A DNA stretch of 64,000 bases. It comes from an uncultured Verrucomicrobiota bacterium. Its GTDB lineage: Bacteria; Verrucomicrobiota; Verrucomicrobiia; Limisphaerales; UBA9464. Under the pieces are notes generated by a model, which saw only the letters and a list, made by a program, of their open reading frames with translations, searched no databases and was not told where the DNA came from. The DNA is taken from positions 124,001-188,000 of the forward strand of contig CAIVQH010000037.1 in assembly GCA_903907995.1 (NCBI GenBank), read 5' to 3'. The position numbers and the translations under genes are program-made. This document shows, piece by piece, positions 46,573 to 55,552 of the stretch; the stretch's first letter is position 1, and each line of letters starts with the position of its first letter.

Positions 46573-47130
46573 ATGAGCCGCGTCCTAGTCCTTTACGATT
46601 CCAACACCGGCAATGTGGCCCAGATGGCCGCCTTCATCGCCGAGGGGGCTAACTCTGTGCCCGGCACCGAGGTACGCCGGCGCTCCGTGGAAGAGGCCAC
46701 CGCCGATGACGTCCTGTGGTGCGAAGGCATTGCCGTGGGCAGCCCGACCAACATGGGGATCCTCTCCTGGAAGATGAAACGCTTCTGGGACGACACGATG
46801 CGTTCGCACTGGATGAAGATCGACGGGAAGATCGCCTGTGCCTTCAGCAGTGCGGGCGGCTGGGGCGGCGGGATGGAGCTGGCCTGCCAGTCCATCCTCA
46901 CCGTGCTGATGAACTTCGGTTTCCTGGTGTTTGGCGTGACCGATTACGCCGCCAAGACGCTGACACCGCATTACGGCGCGGTCATCAGCCGGGCACCCCG
47001 GGACGAGGATTCCCAGGCCGCCTGCCGCCTGTTGGGCCGTCGGCTGGCGGAGTGGACGGCGGTGTTCGTGCACGGGCAAAAGGATCTGCATCCCGCCCTG
47101 CGCGAGGCGGAACGGATGCGGCCCGCTTGA
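46573..47130 (+). CDS. Flavodoxin/WrbA-family FMN protein
   Basis: A 185-residue flavodoxin-fold protein. The phosphate-binding loop is Y-D-S-N-T-G-N-V-A-Q-M near residue 8, followed by 'G-I-A-V-G-S-P-T-N-M-G' near residue 55 and 'A-F-S-S-A-G-G-W-G-G-G-M-E' near residue 95, the pattern of NAD(P)H:quinone-oxidoreductase (WrbA-like) proteins. It would be a cytosolic FMN-binding reductase or electron carrier. No obvious functional link to neighbours. Confidence 0.88.
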   Translation: MSRVLVLYDSNTGNVAQMAAFIAEGANSVPGTEVRRRSVEEATADDVLWCEGIAVGSPTNMGILSWKMKRFWDDTMRSHWMKIDGKIACAFSSAGGWGGGMELACQSILTVLMNFGFLVFGVTDYAAKTLTPHYGAVISRAPRDEDSQAACRLLGRRLAEWTAVFVHGQKDLHPALREAERMRPA

Positions 47131-47246
47131 ACCCGGTCTTGAACGCCAGAGGCCGCCTCGCACTCGGAACCCCCATTGCGGCGGCCACCTTCATTTTGCT
47201 TTGCTTTGAAAGCGTGAGCACGTGAGCTTTTCGCGTACCGACCTTT

Positions 47247-50063
47247 ATGGAAGATAATTCACCGGCGCTTGGCGTCTTTGTCCGGCGCCGTCTGCCTTGG
47301 CTGATCGCGGGCGTGACCTTCACGCTCTATCTGCTGACCCTGAACCACTGGGTGGGTGCGGATTCCGTGATGCCGACGGAACAGATGGCGGGTTGGGACG
47401 ACTCCCTCCCCTATTCTCGCCCTTTGCTGTGGCTGCTCAGCCTTCCGCTGAAGTTCGTACCGCAGGCCAGTGTGCCCTTCGCCGCCAACCTGCTGGCCGC
47501 ATTGCTGGCCGCCGGCTGTCTGTGGACACTGGCCCGCTGTGTGGCGTTGCTGCCGCATGACCGTGCCCGCGAGGAGCGCATGCGCGATCACGCCGACCAC
47601 CCGCTCCTGCATATCCGGCTCGCCTGGATCCCACCGGTTTTTGCCGTGCTGCTGCTGGGTCTCCAGCTCACCTTCTGGGAGGAGGCAACCGCGCAGACCG
47701 GGCAGATGCTGGACCTGCTGATCTTTGCCGGCTGCATCCGCTGCCTGCTCGAGTACCGCCTCGAACTGCGCGAATCGTGGCTTTGGCGCTTCGCCTTGCT
47801 GTTGGGCCTGGGTTTCGCGGACGACTGGGCCATGATCGGTTTTGCGCCCCTGTTCCTGGTCGCGCTTTGCTGGATCCGCGGGTTGGCCATCCTGAATGCG
47901 GGTTTCCTGCTGCGACTGGCCGGCTGGTTCGGCCTCGGCCTGCTGGCCTATCTCATCATGCCCGTGGTCGGCCAGGGCCATGGCAACCTCGGCTTGGGCT
48001 TCTGGAGCCTGTTGCGCGAGAATCTGGGCACGCAGAAGAACCTGATCCTCAGCCTGCAGAAGAGCCGCTTTTTGCTGCTGTCCTTGGTGATGCTGCTGCC
48101 GCTGGTGCTGGTGGGCATCCGTTGGGCGGGTTCGTCCGGCGGCACCCGGTTTGAAAGCATGCTGAGCAGCGGGGCCGTGGGCGTGTTCCGCGTCGCCTTC
48201 CTTGGCCTGGCGGTGTACATGGCCTTCGATCCCACTTTCAGTGCGCGCAAGCTGGTCCGGTTGGACCCCCAGCAGGCACAGCTGCCGCTGCTCACTTTCA
48301 GTTTCTCGGCCGCTCTCGCGGCGGGATATTTTGCCGGCTATTTCCTGCTCGTCGGCACCCGGAGACCCGATAATTCATGGGAGCGCAGCTCGGGCGGCAT
48401 ACGGACCCTGACCAAGATCGGGGCCGGCCTGGTGCTGCTTCTCGCCCTCGGTACGCCTGCGGGACTGATCTTCCGCAACCTGCCGGTCATCCGCGAGCAG
48501 AACGGGCCCCTGCTCAGCCGTTTCGCCGAGCACCTCACTTCGGAACTGCCCACCGGCCCGGCCCTGATCGTCACGGATGACATCCTGCTGCATTCCCTGA
48601 TTGGGGCCCATTTCCGGCGCTCACCGGATGGTGAAGGCCGGCTGCTGTTCAACCCCGACCTGGCACCGCTGCCGGAATACCGCCGCCTGCTGGCCCGGGC
48701 GCATGGCAATCGCTGGCCGGAACTGGCCGAATTCGCCGCCGCCCAGAAGGGGGTTGCCCAGCCCTTCATGCGGCTGCTCCTGCGGGCCGCCACCAACCAC
48801 GCCGCCTTCTACCTGAATCCGTCCGTCAACTTCCTGACCGAACAATGGCAGGCCCGCTCCCAAGGCGGGCTTTTGCGGCTCTCTCCTTATGACGCCGGTC
48901 AGGTGGAAGCCGCGCCGCTCACCGCGGCCGAGGCGGCGGCGATCAAGGCCCACTGGGACAAAATCCGGCCCGACTTGGAGGCCATCATCGGGGCGGTCAG
49001 GGTGGGTGCCTTCAATCCCTCCCTTGCCGCCCGGCTGTGGTCCCGCAGTGCCAACAACGATGCGGTGGCCCTGCAGCAATCGGGCCGCCTGGAGGACGCT
49101 GCCGCCCTCTTTGACCTCGCCCTGAAACTGTATCCCGAAAACCTCGCCGCCACGATCAACACCCAGGTCAATGCCGCCCTGCGGGCCCACAAACCCATCG
49201 ACGACGACATCCGCAAGCCGCTCGCCGACAAATCGCTCGGTCTGGTGATCAACCAGCTCGGCGATCTGGATGAACCCCATTCGCTCTATCTGATGGGGCG
49301 CTACTACAGCACCGCGGAGCCTCCCCTCCCCCGGGCGGCAGCGACCCGCTTCCTGCGCTCCCGCCAGTTGGACCCCACCAATTCCGCCTCCGCCCTGGCT
49401 TTCATCAGCGCGCTGCTGAACGCCGGCGAACCCGGCATGGCGATCAGTGCCATTGCAGAGCTGCGCGCCAACGTACCGCTCAAGACCGAGGATCAGACCA
49501 AGCTCCTCCGCCTCGAATCCGGGGCCCACGCCATGGTCGGCAAGGCCGGTGACATGGAAAAACCGCTGCTCAAGGCGCACGACGCCATGCCCAAGGAAAC
49601 GGTCACCTACGACCTGCTTTCGCAGCTCTATCTCCAGCAGAACCGCCTGGACGAGGCCCAGCAGCAGCTCGGCCAGTGGGAGCAGCTCCAGCCCGATGAG
49701 CCGGAGATCGCCGAGCGCCGGGTGGTGATCTTCATGACCCGGGGCCAGTTCGAGCCGGCCCTGTCCCTGCTGGACAAGATCCTTCAGCAAAAAGCGGACA
49801 ACGAGGTGGCCCGGGCCAATCGCGCCATCTGCCTGCTCCAGCTCAACCGGCTGGACGATGCCCGCCGCGACTACGAGCAGCTGAACAACAAGCACCCCGA
49901 CCAGTACATCCTGCACTACGGCCTAGGCGAAATCGCCGACCGGAAAAAGGAGTCGTCCGAGGCGCTCAAACACTTCCGCCGTTACCTGGAGCTCGCCCCG
50001 CAGAGCACGCTCGAATTCACGAATGTGCTGGCCAAGGTAAGCCGTCTGGAGGGCGGAAAATGA
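47247..50063 (+). CDS. DUF2723-like membrane protein with C-terminal TPR repeats
   Basis: A 938-residue protein. The first about 420 residues hold some ten transmembrane helices with 'F-T-L-Y-L-L-T-L-N-H' and 'F-W-E-E-A-T-A-Q-T' loops, resembling DUF2723/protein O-mannosyltransferase-like proteins. The second half is soluble, with TPR repeats most clear after residue 600 ('L-D-E-A-Q-Q-Q-L-G-Q-W', 'N-R-A-I-C-L-L-Q-L-N-R-L-D-D-A-R-R-D-Y'). It may transfer sugars to lipid or protein acceptors while the TPR part recruits partners. It is followed at 10 bp by a glycosyltransferase and then a WecA-like enzyme. Confidence 0.8.
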   Translation: MEDNSPALGVFVRRRLPWLIAGVTFTLYLLTLNHWVGADSVMPTEQMAGWDDSLPYSRPLLWLLSLPLKFVPQASVPFAANLLAALLAAGCLWTLARCVALLPHDRAREERMRDHADHPLLHIRLAWIPPVFAVLLLGLQLTFWEEATAQTGQMLDLLIFAGCIRCLLEYRLELRESWLWRFALLLGLGFADDWAMIGFAPLFLVALCWIRGLAILNAGFLLRLAGWFGLGLLAYLIMPVVGQGHGNLGLGFWSLLRENLGTQKNLILSLQKSRFLLLSLVMLLPLVLVGIRWAGSSGGTRFESMLSSGAVGVFRVAFLGLAVYMAFDPTFSARKLVRLDPQQAQLPLLTFSFSAALAAGYFAGYFLLVGTRRPDNSWERSSGGIRTLTKIGAGLVLLLALGTPAGLIFRNLPVIREQNGPLLSRFAEHLTSELPTGPALIVTDDILLHSLIGAHFRRSPDGEGRLLFNPDLAPLPEYRRLLARAHGNRWPELAEFAAAQKGVAQPFMRLLLRAATNHAAFYLNPSVNFLTEQWQARSQGGLLRLSPYDAGQVEAAPLTAAEAAAIKAHWDKIRPDLEAIIGAVRVGAFNPSLAARLWSRSANNDAVALQQSGRLEDAAALFDLALKLYPENLAATINTQVNAALRAHKPIDDDIRKPLADKSLGLVINQLGDLDEPHSLYLMGRYYSTAEPPLPRAAATRFLRSRQLDPTNSASALAFISALLNAGEPGMAISAIAELRANVPLKTEDQTKLLRLESGAHAMVGKAGDMEKPLLKAHDAMPKETVTYDLLSQLYLQQNRLDEAQQQLGQWEQLQPDEPEIAERRVVIFMTRGQFEPALSLLDKILQQKADNEVARANRAICLLQLNRLDDARRDYEQLNNKHPDQYILHYGLGEIADRKKESSEALKHFRRYLELAPQSTLEFTNVLAKVSRLEGGK

Positions 50064-50073
50064 GCGCCCGGCC

Positions 50074-51264
50074 GTGCGCGTAACCCACGTCATCACCCGG
50101 CTGATTGTCGGGGGCGCGCAGGAGAACACCATCGCTTCCGTGCTCGGCCTCCGGGCCAGGCCTGGCTTGGAGGTGGATCTCATCTCCGGTCCCACCGCCG
50201 GCAGTGAAGGTTCGCTGGAGCCGCTCGTGGCGGAAGCAGGCTGCCTCACGGTCATTCCCGAACTGATCCGCCCGGTCAATCCGTGGGTTGACTGGCTCGC
50301 CTATCGCCGGCTGACCCGGCTCTTCCGCGAGCGCCAGCCGCAGATCGTCCACACGCACAGCGGCAAGGCGGGCATCCTCGGGCGCCTGGCCGCCAAAAAG
50401 GCCGGCGTGCCACTGATCATCCACAGCATCCACGGGCCAAGCTTCGGGCCGTTTCAGGGACGTCTGGCGAACACAGTCTTCACCGCCGCCGAACGGGCCG
50501 CCGGCCGGGTCACGGATCACTTCATCGTCGTGGCCCACGCGATGACCCATCAATACACGGCCGTCGGCATCGGGCGCAGCCGCGACTATACGCGCATCTT
50601 CAGCGGGTTCGACCTGAAGCCGTTTTTGGAGGCCAAACGCGATCCGGTGCTGGCCGCCAAACTGGGCCTGCGCGACGGCGACTTCGTCATCGGCAAAATC
50701 GCGCGCCTCTTCGAGCTGAAGGGGCATGACGACCTGTTCGACATCGCGCCCAGGCTCGTGGAGCGGATTCCCAACGTGCGCTTCCTGCTCGTGGGTGACG
50801 GTCCCTGGCGGGCCCGTTTTGAGGCGATGGCGGCCACGCCCAAACTGGCCGGCCGTTTCATTTTTACCGGCCTGGTCCCGCCCGCCGAGGTTCCGCGGTA
50901 CGTGGCGCTCATGGACTGCCTGGTCCATCTCTCGCTCCGCGAAGGCCTGCCGCGCGCCCTGCCCCAGGCATCGGCCAACGGCAAACCGGTCGTCGCCTAC
51001 GACTGCGACGGGGCCAGCGAGATCTGCCTGCGCGAACAGACCGGCCTGCTCGTCCACCCCGGCGCGACCCGCCAGCTCGTCAGCGCGCTTCAAACTCTGG
51101 CCAGCGATCCCGCCTATCGCCGGCGCCTGGGCGAGGCCGGCCGCGAATATGTGCGCAGCCGCTTCACCATCGGGCGGCTGGTGGAGGAACAGCACGCGCT
51201 CTATCTCCGGCTGGCACGTGAAAAAGGCCTGCTTCCGGCAGGCGAGACTTCGCCGGCACCGTGA
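50074..51264 (+). CDS. GT4-family glycosyltransferase
   Basis: A 396-residue GT-B glycosyltransferase starting at GTG 50074. The N-terminal half has 'H-V-I-T-R-L-I-V-G-G-A-Q-E-N-T' and 'I-V-H-T-H-S-G-K-A-G-I-L-G-R', the C-terminal half 'S-L-R-E-G-L-P-R-A-L-P-Q-A-S-A-N-G-K-P-V-V', where the E of E-G is the usual GT4 nucleotide-sugar residue. It probably adds a sugar to a lipid-linked glycan at the cytosolic face. Its stop overlaps the start of the WecA-like gene (GTGA), so they are coupled. Confidence 0.88.
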   Translation: MRVTHVITRLIVGGAQENTIASVLGLRARPGLEVDLISGPTAGSEGSLEPLVAEAGCLTVIPELIRPVNPWVDWLAYRRLTRLFRERQPQIVHTHSGKAGILGRLAAKKAGVPLIIHSIHGPSFGPFQGRLANTVFTAAERAAGRVTDHFIVVAHAMTHQYTAVGIGRSRDYTRIFSGFDLKPFLEAKRDPVLAAKLGLRDGDFVIGKIARLFELKGHDDLFDIAPRLVERIPNVRFLLVGDGPWRARFEAMAATPKLAGRFIFTGLVPPAEVPRYVALMDCLVHLSLREGLPRALPQASANGKPVVAYDCDGASEICLREQTGLLVHPGATRQLVSALQTLASDPAYRRRLGEAGREYVRSRFTIGRLVEEQHALYLRLAREKGLLPAGETSPAP

Positions 51265-52241
51265 ATTTCCCGCTCAACGCCTACTGCCTGGCCTTCGTCG
51301 GTGCGCTCCTCGCCACCGCCGCGTCGCTGCCGCTGTGGCGGGCCTGGTGCGAGCGCACCGGGCTCGTCGATGATCCGGGGCATCGCAAGATTCATCACAC
51401 CCCCATTCCGCTCGCGGGCGGCCTTGCGGTCTTTACCGGTATGGCGGTGGTCGTGCTGGGCGCGCTCGGCGTGGTGCAACTCCACCTGCTGGACCCGGTC
51501 GCCGTGGACAAACTCAGCTATGGGCTCGGCAAGCGCGGCTCACAGCTCGCCGCCATCCTCATCGGCGCGCTGGGCATGGTGGGCCTGGGCTGGTGGGATG
51601 ACCGGCACGAGCTGAAGCCGGCGGTGAAATTCGCCGGCCAATGCACCATCGCGCTCCTGGTCGCCGCCGCCGGGGTACGCGTGACGCTGTTCGTGCCGAG
51701 CCTCGCCTTCAGCTACGCCGTGACCGTGCTGTGGATTCTCACCGTCACCAACGCACTCAACTTCAACGACAACATGAATGGCCTCTGCGGCGGGCTCGGC
51801 GTCATTGCCGCCACCTGGATCGCCGTGCTGGCCGCCCGTAACGGCCAGTATCTGGTCGCCTCACTCGCGCTGCTCGTGGCCGGCGCGCTGCTCGGTTTTC
51901 TGCCCTTCAACTTTCCGCGCGCCTCTGTGTTTCTGGGTGACGCCGGCAGCCACCTCGTGGGCTACCTGCTGGCGGTGCTGAGCATCCTGCCGCATTTCTA
52001 CTCGGCGAAGCTGACCAACCCCTCGCGCCTCGCGGTGCTGAGCCCGCTCTTCATTCTCGCGATCCCGCTGCTGGATCTCGCCAGCGTCGTCTGGCTGCGC
52101 AGCCGGGCCGGAAAGCCCTTTTGGATCGGGGACACAAACCACTTCTCCCACCGCCTCGTGCGCGCGGGACTCTTGAAGCAGCAGGCGGTGGTGCTGCTCT
52201 GGGCGCTGGCGGCGGCGGCCGGGGCGCTGGCGCTGCTGTAA
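51261..52241 (+). CDS. MraY/WecA-like undecaprenyl-phosphate sugar-1-phosphate transferase
   Basis: A 326-residue polytopic membrane protein starting at GTG 51261. It carries 'D-D-P-G-H-R-K-I-H-H-T-P-I-P-L-A-G-G', 'G-W-W-D-D-R', 'T-N-A-L-N-F-N-D-N-M-N-G-L', 'F-L-G-D-A-G-S-H' and 'D-T-N-H-F-S-H-R-L', the conserved cytosolic loops of the glycosyltransferase-4 (MraY/WecA/RgpG) family. It would move GlcNAc- or a similar sugar-1-phosphate to undecaprenyl phosphate and start a surface glycan. N-D-N-M-N-G rather than the MraY pattern favours WecA-like function over peptidoglycan synthesis. Confidence 0.9.
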   Translation: MNFPLNAYCLAFVGALLATAASLPLWRAWCERTGLVDDPGHRKIHHTPIPLAGGLAVFTGMAVVVLGALGVVQLHLLDPVAVDKLSYGLGKRGSQLAAILIGALGMVGLGWWDDRHELKPAVKFAGQCTIALLVAAAGVRVTLFVPSLAFSYAVTVLWILTVTNALNFNDNMNGLCGGLGVIAATWIAVLAARNGQYLVASLALLVAGALLGFLPFNFPRASVFLGDAGSHLVGYLLAVLSILPHFYSAKLTNPSRLAVLSPLFILAIPLLDLASVVWLRSRAGKPFWIGDTNHFSHRLVRAGLLKQQAVVLLWALAAAAGALALL

Positions 52242-52326
52242 ATCAGTGATCTTTAATCAGTGAAGCAGTAGGTCAGCAGGTCAGGGCAGGTTACCACTCG
52301 ACTGATTACGGATCGCTGAATACTGG

Positions 52327-53001
52327 TCACTGGTTGGCGCCCCTGCTCCTCCGCCACCAGGTGGCTCCCATCAGCCCAAGCACCACCAGGCCGGCGGCCA
52401 AGGTGGAAGGCTCTGGAACGGCCGCGATGTCCCCGGTGAGCGTGAGGCTCCAACTGACCAGTCGCATGGTGCCACCCAAGTCCAGATCGCCCACGCTCAG
52501 CCGCCAATCGCCATTGCCCGTGCCGCCATTGAAGATATTAAGCAACTCCGGGCGCGAAGCGGAAGTCGGGTCGGTGCGGCCATCGGGCTGGTAGGTACCG
52601 GTCAGCAGGCCGGTTTCCTGGATTGCCGCATGCAGGTCGCTGCCAGCCAGATCGCTCAGGGTCACATTCCAACCGTCGTAGGACTGGCCCACCGAGTCCG
52701 TCGCACTGACGCCGACCCGGTTCACCAGGATGCTGGTCAGGCTCAGATCCTTGTTCAGGGACACGAACATCTCGCTGGCAAAACCGCCACCGTCGCGGCC
52801 CACCAGATTCAGGCCGACCTGCACCTGGGTAATCGAGAGGATGCTGGAGTCGCTGATGGTCTGCAGGAAGTTCACCGGCGGGTTCTGCAGGTCGGCGATG
52901 TCCGAACCGACCACAAAGGTGCGCGTCGGCTCGGTGATGATGCCGCCCTGCAGCGAGGCGGCCGTGCAGAGCACCGTGGCGAGGAGGAAGGGGATTTTCA
53001 T
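52327..53001 (-). CDS. PEP-CTERM protein with a proprotein-convertase P-like domain
   Basis: A 224-residue secreted protein. A signal peptide (L-L-A-T-V-L-C-T-A-A-S-L-Q-G) is followed by a beta domain ending 'N-G-D-W-R-L-S-V-G-D-L-D-L-G-G' and 'S-W-S-L-T-L-T-G', similar to the subtilisin-kexin P (homo-B) domain. The C-terminus is a PEP-CTERM sorting signal: V-P-E-P-S-T-L, a hydrophobic helix and R-R-S-R. Such proteins are processed by an exosortase and sent to the cell surface or matrix. No exosortase gene is in the window. Confidence 0.85.
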   Translation of the reverse strand: MKIPFLLATVLCTAASLQGGIITEPTRTFVVGSDIADLQNPPVNFLQTISDSSILSITQVQVGLNLVGRDGGGFASEMFVSLNKDLSLTSILVNRVGVSATDSVGQSYDGWNVTLSDLAGSDLHAAIQETGLLTGTYQPDGRTDPTSASRPELLNIFNGGTGNGDWRLSVGDLDLGGTMRLVSWSLTLTGDIAAVPEPSTLAAGLVVLGLMGATWWRRSRGANQ

Positions 53002-53032
53002 GAGCGAGTAAGCCAGTAAGCCAGCAGGTCAG

Positions 53033-53053
53033 TTTTCGGTTTTCGGTTTTCGG
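53033..53053. repeat. TTTTCGG heptamer tract, three units
   Basis: Three perfect TTTTCGG units just upstream of the PEP-CTERM gene. The same heptamer forms the tracts at 58732-58759 and, inverted, at 59186-59206. Confidence 0.85.
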
Positions 53054-53119
53054 CGAGGTGCGATGGGAGGTCCGACTCGTCTTCATTCGTAACTCGAAAT
53101 TCGCAACTCGCAGTTCCCT

Positions 53120-55222
53120 TCACGGTTTGGGGATGGCGCGGTAAAAGCGGTTGCCACCGGGCGCCACATCGGTGTGTTGGAAGACGCCACTGTTCGGGGC
53201 GGTGTAGTCGGCGGGGGGGCTGAAGTCCTGCCAGGTGTAGGGCGGCGTGAGGTCGGTGGTGAATTGCACCCGGTAGGCGTAGCCGGGAACGCCGATGAAT
53301 TGGGTCACGAAATCCGCGCCGCCGTTGGCGGTGGTGATTGAGGCGGAGTTCGGGCCGAACACCGGGGTGGACGGGGTGATCTCGCTCACGGTCACGGTGG
53401 CGGTGGCCGAGTCAGTGCCATTGCCCACCGTGTAGGTGAAACTGCCGGGGCCGGAGTTGGTGGCCGGGGCGGTGTAGACCACAAAGTTGCCGACGACCGC
53501 AACGGTCGCGCCGGCGGGCAGCGCCGACTGCACCGAAGTGAGGCTAAGCGTCCCGGTGGTGGTCGTGTCGTTGGCCAGCAGGGTCGTCGCCAGCACCTTC
53601 GCAACGCGTGAGGTGTTCAGCCGGGAGAGCGCATCGCCGGCTGCGGTGACCGTCGGGAGGGTGAAGGTGCTCACCTGCTCGATCAGCCCGGAACTGCTGC
53701 CAAAGAAGCCACCACTGTTACCGGTACGACCCCGGGCCCGCAGGCTGCCGCTGGAGGGCAGGGTCAGACCGGTGATCTGCCAGTTGGCCGTGGTGCCCAC
53801 CCGCGTGGCGGTGCCGAGGGGAGTCCAGTTGGCCCCGCCGTCAAGGCTTTGCTCGAAGGTGACCTGGGAAAGCTCCGGCCCGGCGCCGCTGCGGTTCCAC
53901 AGCGCCTGCGTGGCGTCCGGCGCCGTCAGGGTCTGGATGGCCGTGTCGTTGTTGAGCCGGGCGAAATAGCGGATTGCCGTGGCAGCGGCCGCGCCATTGG
54001 GCTGCAGTGTGCGGAAGCCGCCCCCGATCAGCACCCGGCCATCCGCCTGCAGCGCCACGCTAAAGACGCTGCTGTCAGCCTTGGGATCGAAGCCCGGGTC
54101 CAAGGTGCCATCGGCATTCACCCGAGCGATATATTTGCGGGTGGTCGCCGCCGCCGCGCCATTGGGCTGGATCGTGGTGAAGTTACCGCCCACCAGCACC
54201 CGGCCATCCGCCTGCACCGCCACGGCATAGACGGTGGGGTTCACCTTGGGGGGGAAGACCGTGACGTTGTCCACCTTGGGATCGAAGCCCTGGTCCACCG
54301 TGCCATCGGCATTCAACCGCGCAATGCGGCTGCGCACCGTGGCCAAGGTCGAGCTGTTGGGTCCAAGCGCGCCGAACTCACCGCCGAGCAACAGCTTGCC
54401 ATCCGCCTGCAGGGCCATGGTCCGGACACCGCCGTCCGCATTGGGATTGAAGTCCGGGTCCAACGTGCCATCGGCATTCACCCGCGCGAGGTAGTTGCGG
54501 GTGGTGAACGCGGCCGCGCCATTGGGCTGGAGCCGGTAGAAGTAGCCCCCAAGCAGCACCCGGCCATCTGCCTGCACCACCATGCATAGGACGTCCTGGT
54601 TTGCATTGGGATCAAAGCCTTGGTCCAGCGTGCCATCGGCATTCACCCGCGCGATGTGGATGCGCGTCGTGGTCACGGTCGCGCCATTGGGCTGAAGCGT
54701 AGTGAAGCCGCCCCCGAGCAAAATCTTTCCATCCGCCTGCATGGCCATGCACTCGACTGCGCCGCTCGCATTGGGATCGAAGCCTGTGTCCAGCGTGCCG
54801 TCGGCATTGACCCGTGCGATGTGGTTGCGGGTCGTGGCCGCGGCTGCGCCATTGGGCTGAAGCGTGGTGAAGTTGCCCCCGAGCAAAATCTTGCCATCCG
54901 TCTGTACGACCACGCTGTAGACGAGGCTGTTCGGATTGGGATTGAAGCCCGTGTCCAGCGTGCCGTCGGCATTGATCCGTGCGAGGTAGTTGCGCGTCAC
55001 GCCGAGCACCGTGGTAAATTGGCCCGCGAGGATTATCTTGCCATCCGGCTGCACCGCCACGGCACCCCCGAAAATAGCAGCACCGCCGATATTCAGATTG
55101 AGCGCGTCCAGATCACCGGCAGCCGCCTGTGCCCGGGGCGCGACCGCGACCGCGAGGAGGATCAGCCAGACCGGCAGCAGCCACTGCCAAAACGGACGAC
55201 GGAAGGATCGGAGGAAGATCAT
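53120..55222 (-). CDS. Secreted delta-60 repeat beta-propeller protein
   Basis: A 700-residue protein with a signal peptide. Residues about 35-425 hold about seven delta-60 repeats of roughly 55-65 residues, each reading 'Q-x-D-G-K-I-L-L-G-G-x-F-T-T-L' and 'I-A-R-V-N-A-D-G-T-L-D-x-G-F-D-P', expected to fold as a beta propeller. A beta region follows, then a cadherin/Ig-like stretch ('F-T-Y-T-V-G-N-G-T-D-S-A-T-A-T-V') and a tail. Probably a surface or secreted protein; no catalytic motif is seen. The repeats are strong at DNA level too. Confidence 0.85.
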   Translation of the reverse strand: MIFLRSFRRPFWQWLLPVWLILLAVAVAPRAQAAAGDLDALNLNIGGAAIFGGAVAVQPDGKIILAGQFTTVLGVTRNYLARINADGTLDTGFNPNPNSLVYSVVVQTDGKILLGGNFTTLQPNGAAAATTRNHIARVNADGTLDTGFDPNASGAVECMAMQADGKILLGGGFTTLQPNGATVTTTRIHIARVNADGTLDQGFDPNANQDVLCMVVQADGRVLLGGYFYRLQPNGAAAFTTRNYLARVNADGTLDPDFNPNADGGVRTMALQADGKLLLGGEFGALGPNSSTLATVRSRIARLNADGTVDQGFDPKVDNVTVFPPKVNPTVYAVAVQADGRVLVGGNFTTIQPNGAAAATTRKYIARVNADGTLDPGFDPKADSSVFSVALQADGRVLIGGGFRTLQPNGAAAATAIRYFARLNNDTAIQTLTAPDATQALWNRSGAGPELSQVTFEQSLDGGANWTPLGTATRVGTTANWQITGLTLPSSGSLRARGRTGNSGGFFGSSSGLIEQVSTFTLPTVTAAGDALSRLNTSRVAKVLATTLLANDTTTTGTLSLTSVQSALPAGATVAVVGNFVVYTAPATNSGPGSFTYTVGNGTDSATATVTVSEITPSTPVFGPNSASITTANGGADFVTQFIGVPGYAYRVQFTTDLTPPYTWQDFSPPADYTAPNSGVFQHTDVAPGGNRFYRAIPKP

Positions 55223-55552
55223 GGGGTGACTGGTCGTGTTGGCGGCCGAAGCCTTGTTCCGGAAACAAGTAACCTATATAAGATTAGCCATTAAATTAGC
55301 GACTCAGATTTTCCCTATGACAATCTAAGGATTACACTTAGCAACAAGCGCGGTCCTGCGCCCTCCTGAACCACTCCCGGCGAGAGTGATCAAAGAACGG
55401 TGGTCCATGGTTTTTGGGCTCAGAGGTCTCGCACGCCTCGTTCATGTTCGTAACGCCGTTTTCTTGGTCATTCACACTTTCGCATCGCTCATTCACGCTT
55501 TGGCACACAGTTCGCAGTTCGCAGTTCCCCCTTCCCCCGCTAGTCTTTGGCC
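55223..55552. other. AT-rich divergent region between delta-60 and hemL genes
   Basis: About 330 bases without a gene. The part from 55262 to 55345 is clearly AT-richer than its surroundings and contains CCTATATAAG (55272-55281), a likely promoter zone for the minus-strand delta-60 gene. Towards hemL there is the word pair 'GTTCGCAGTTCGCAGTTCCC' (55509-55528), one of a family also seen near 31855 and 53086. Confidence 0.5.

Noticed and set aside
53940..55060. CRISPR-like periodic repeats
   Set aside because: The period is about 165-195 bp and lies in frame inside the delta-60 repeat protein.
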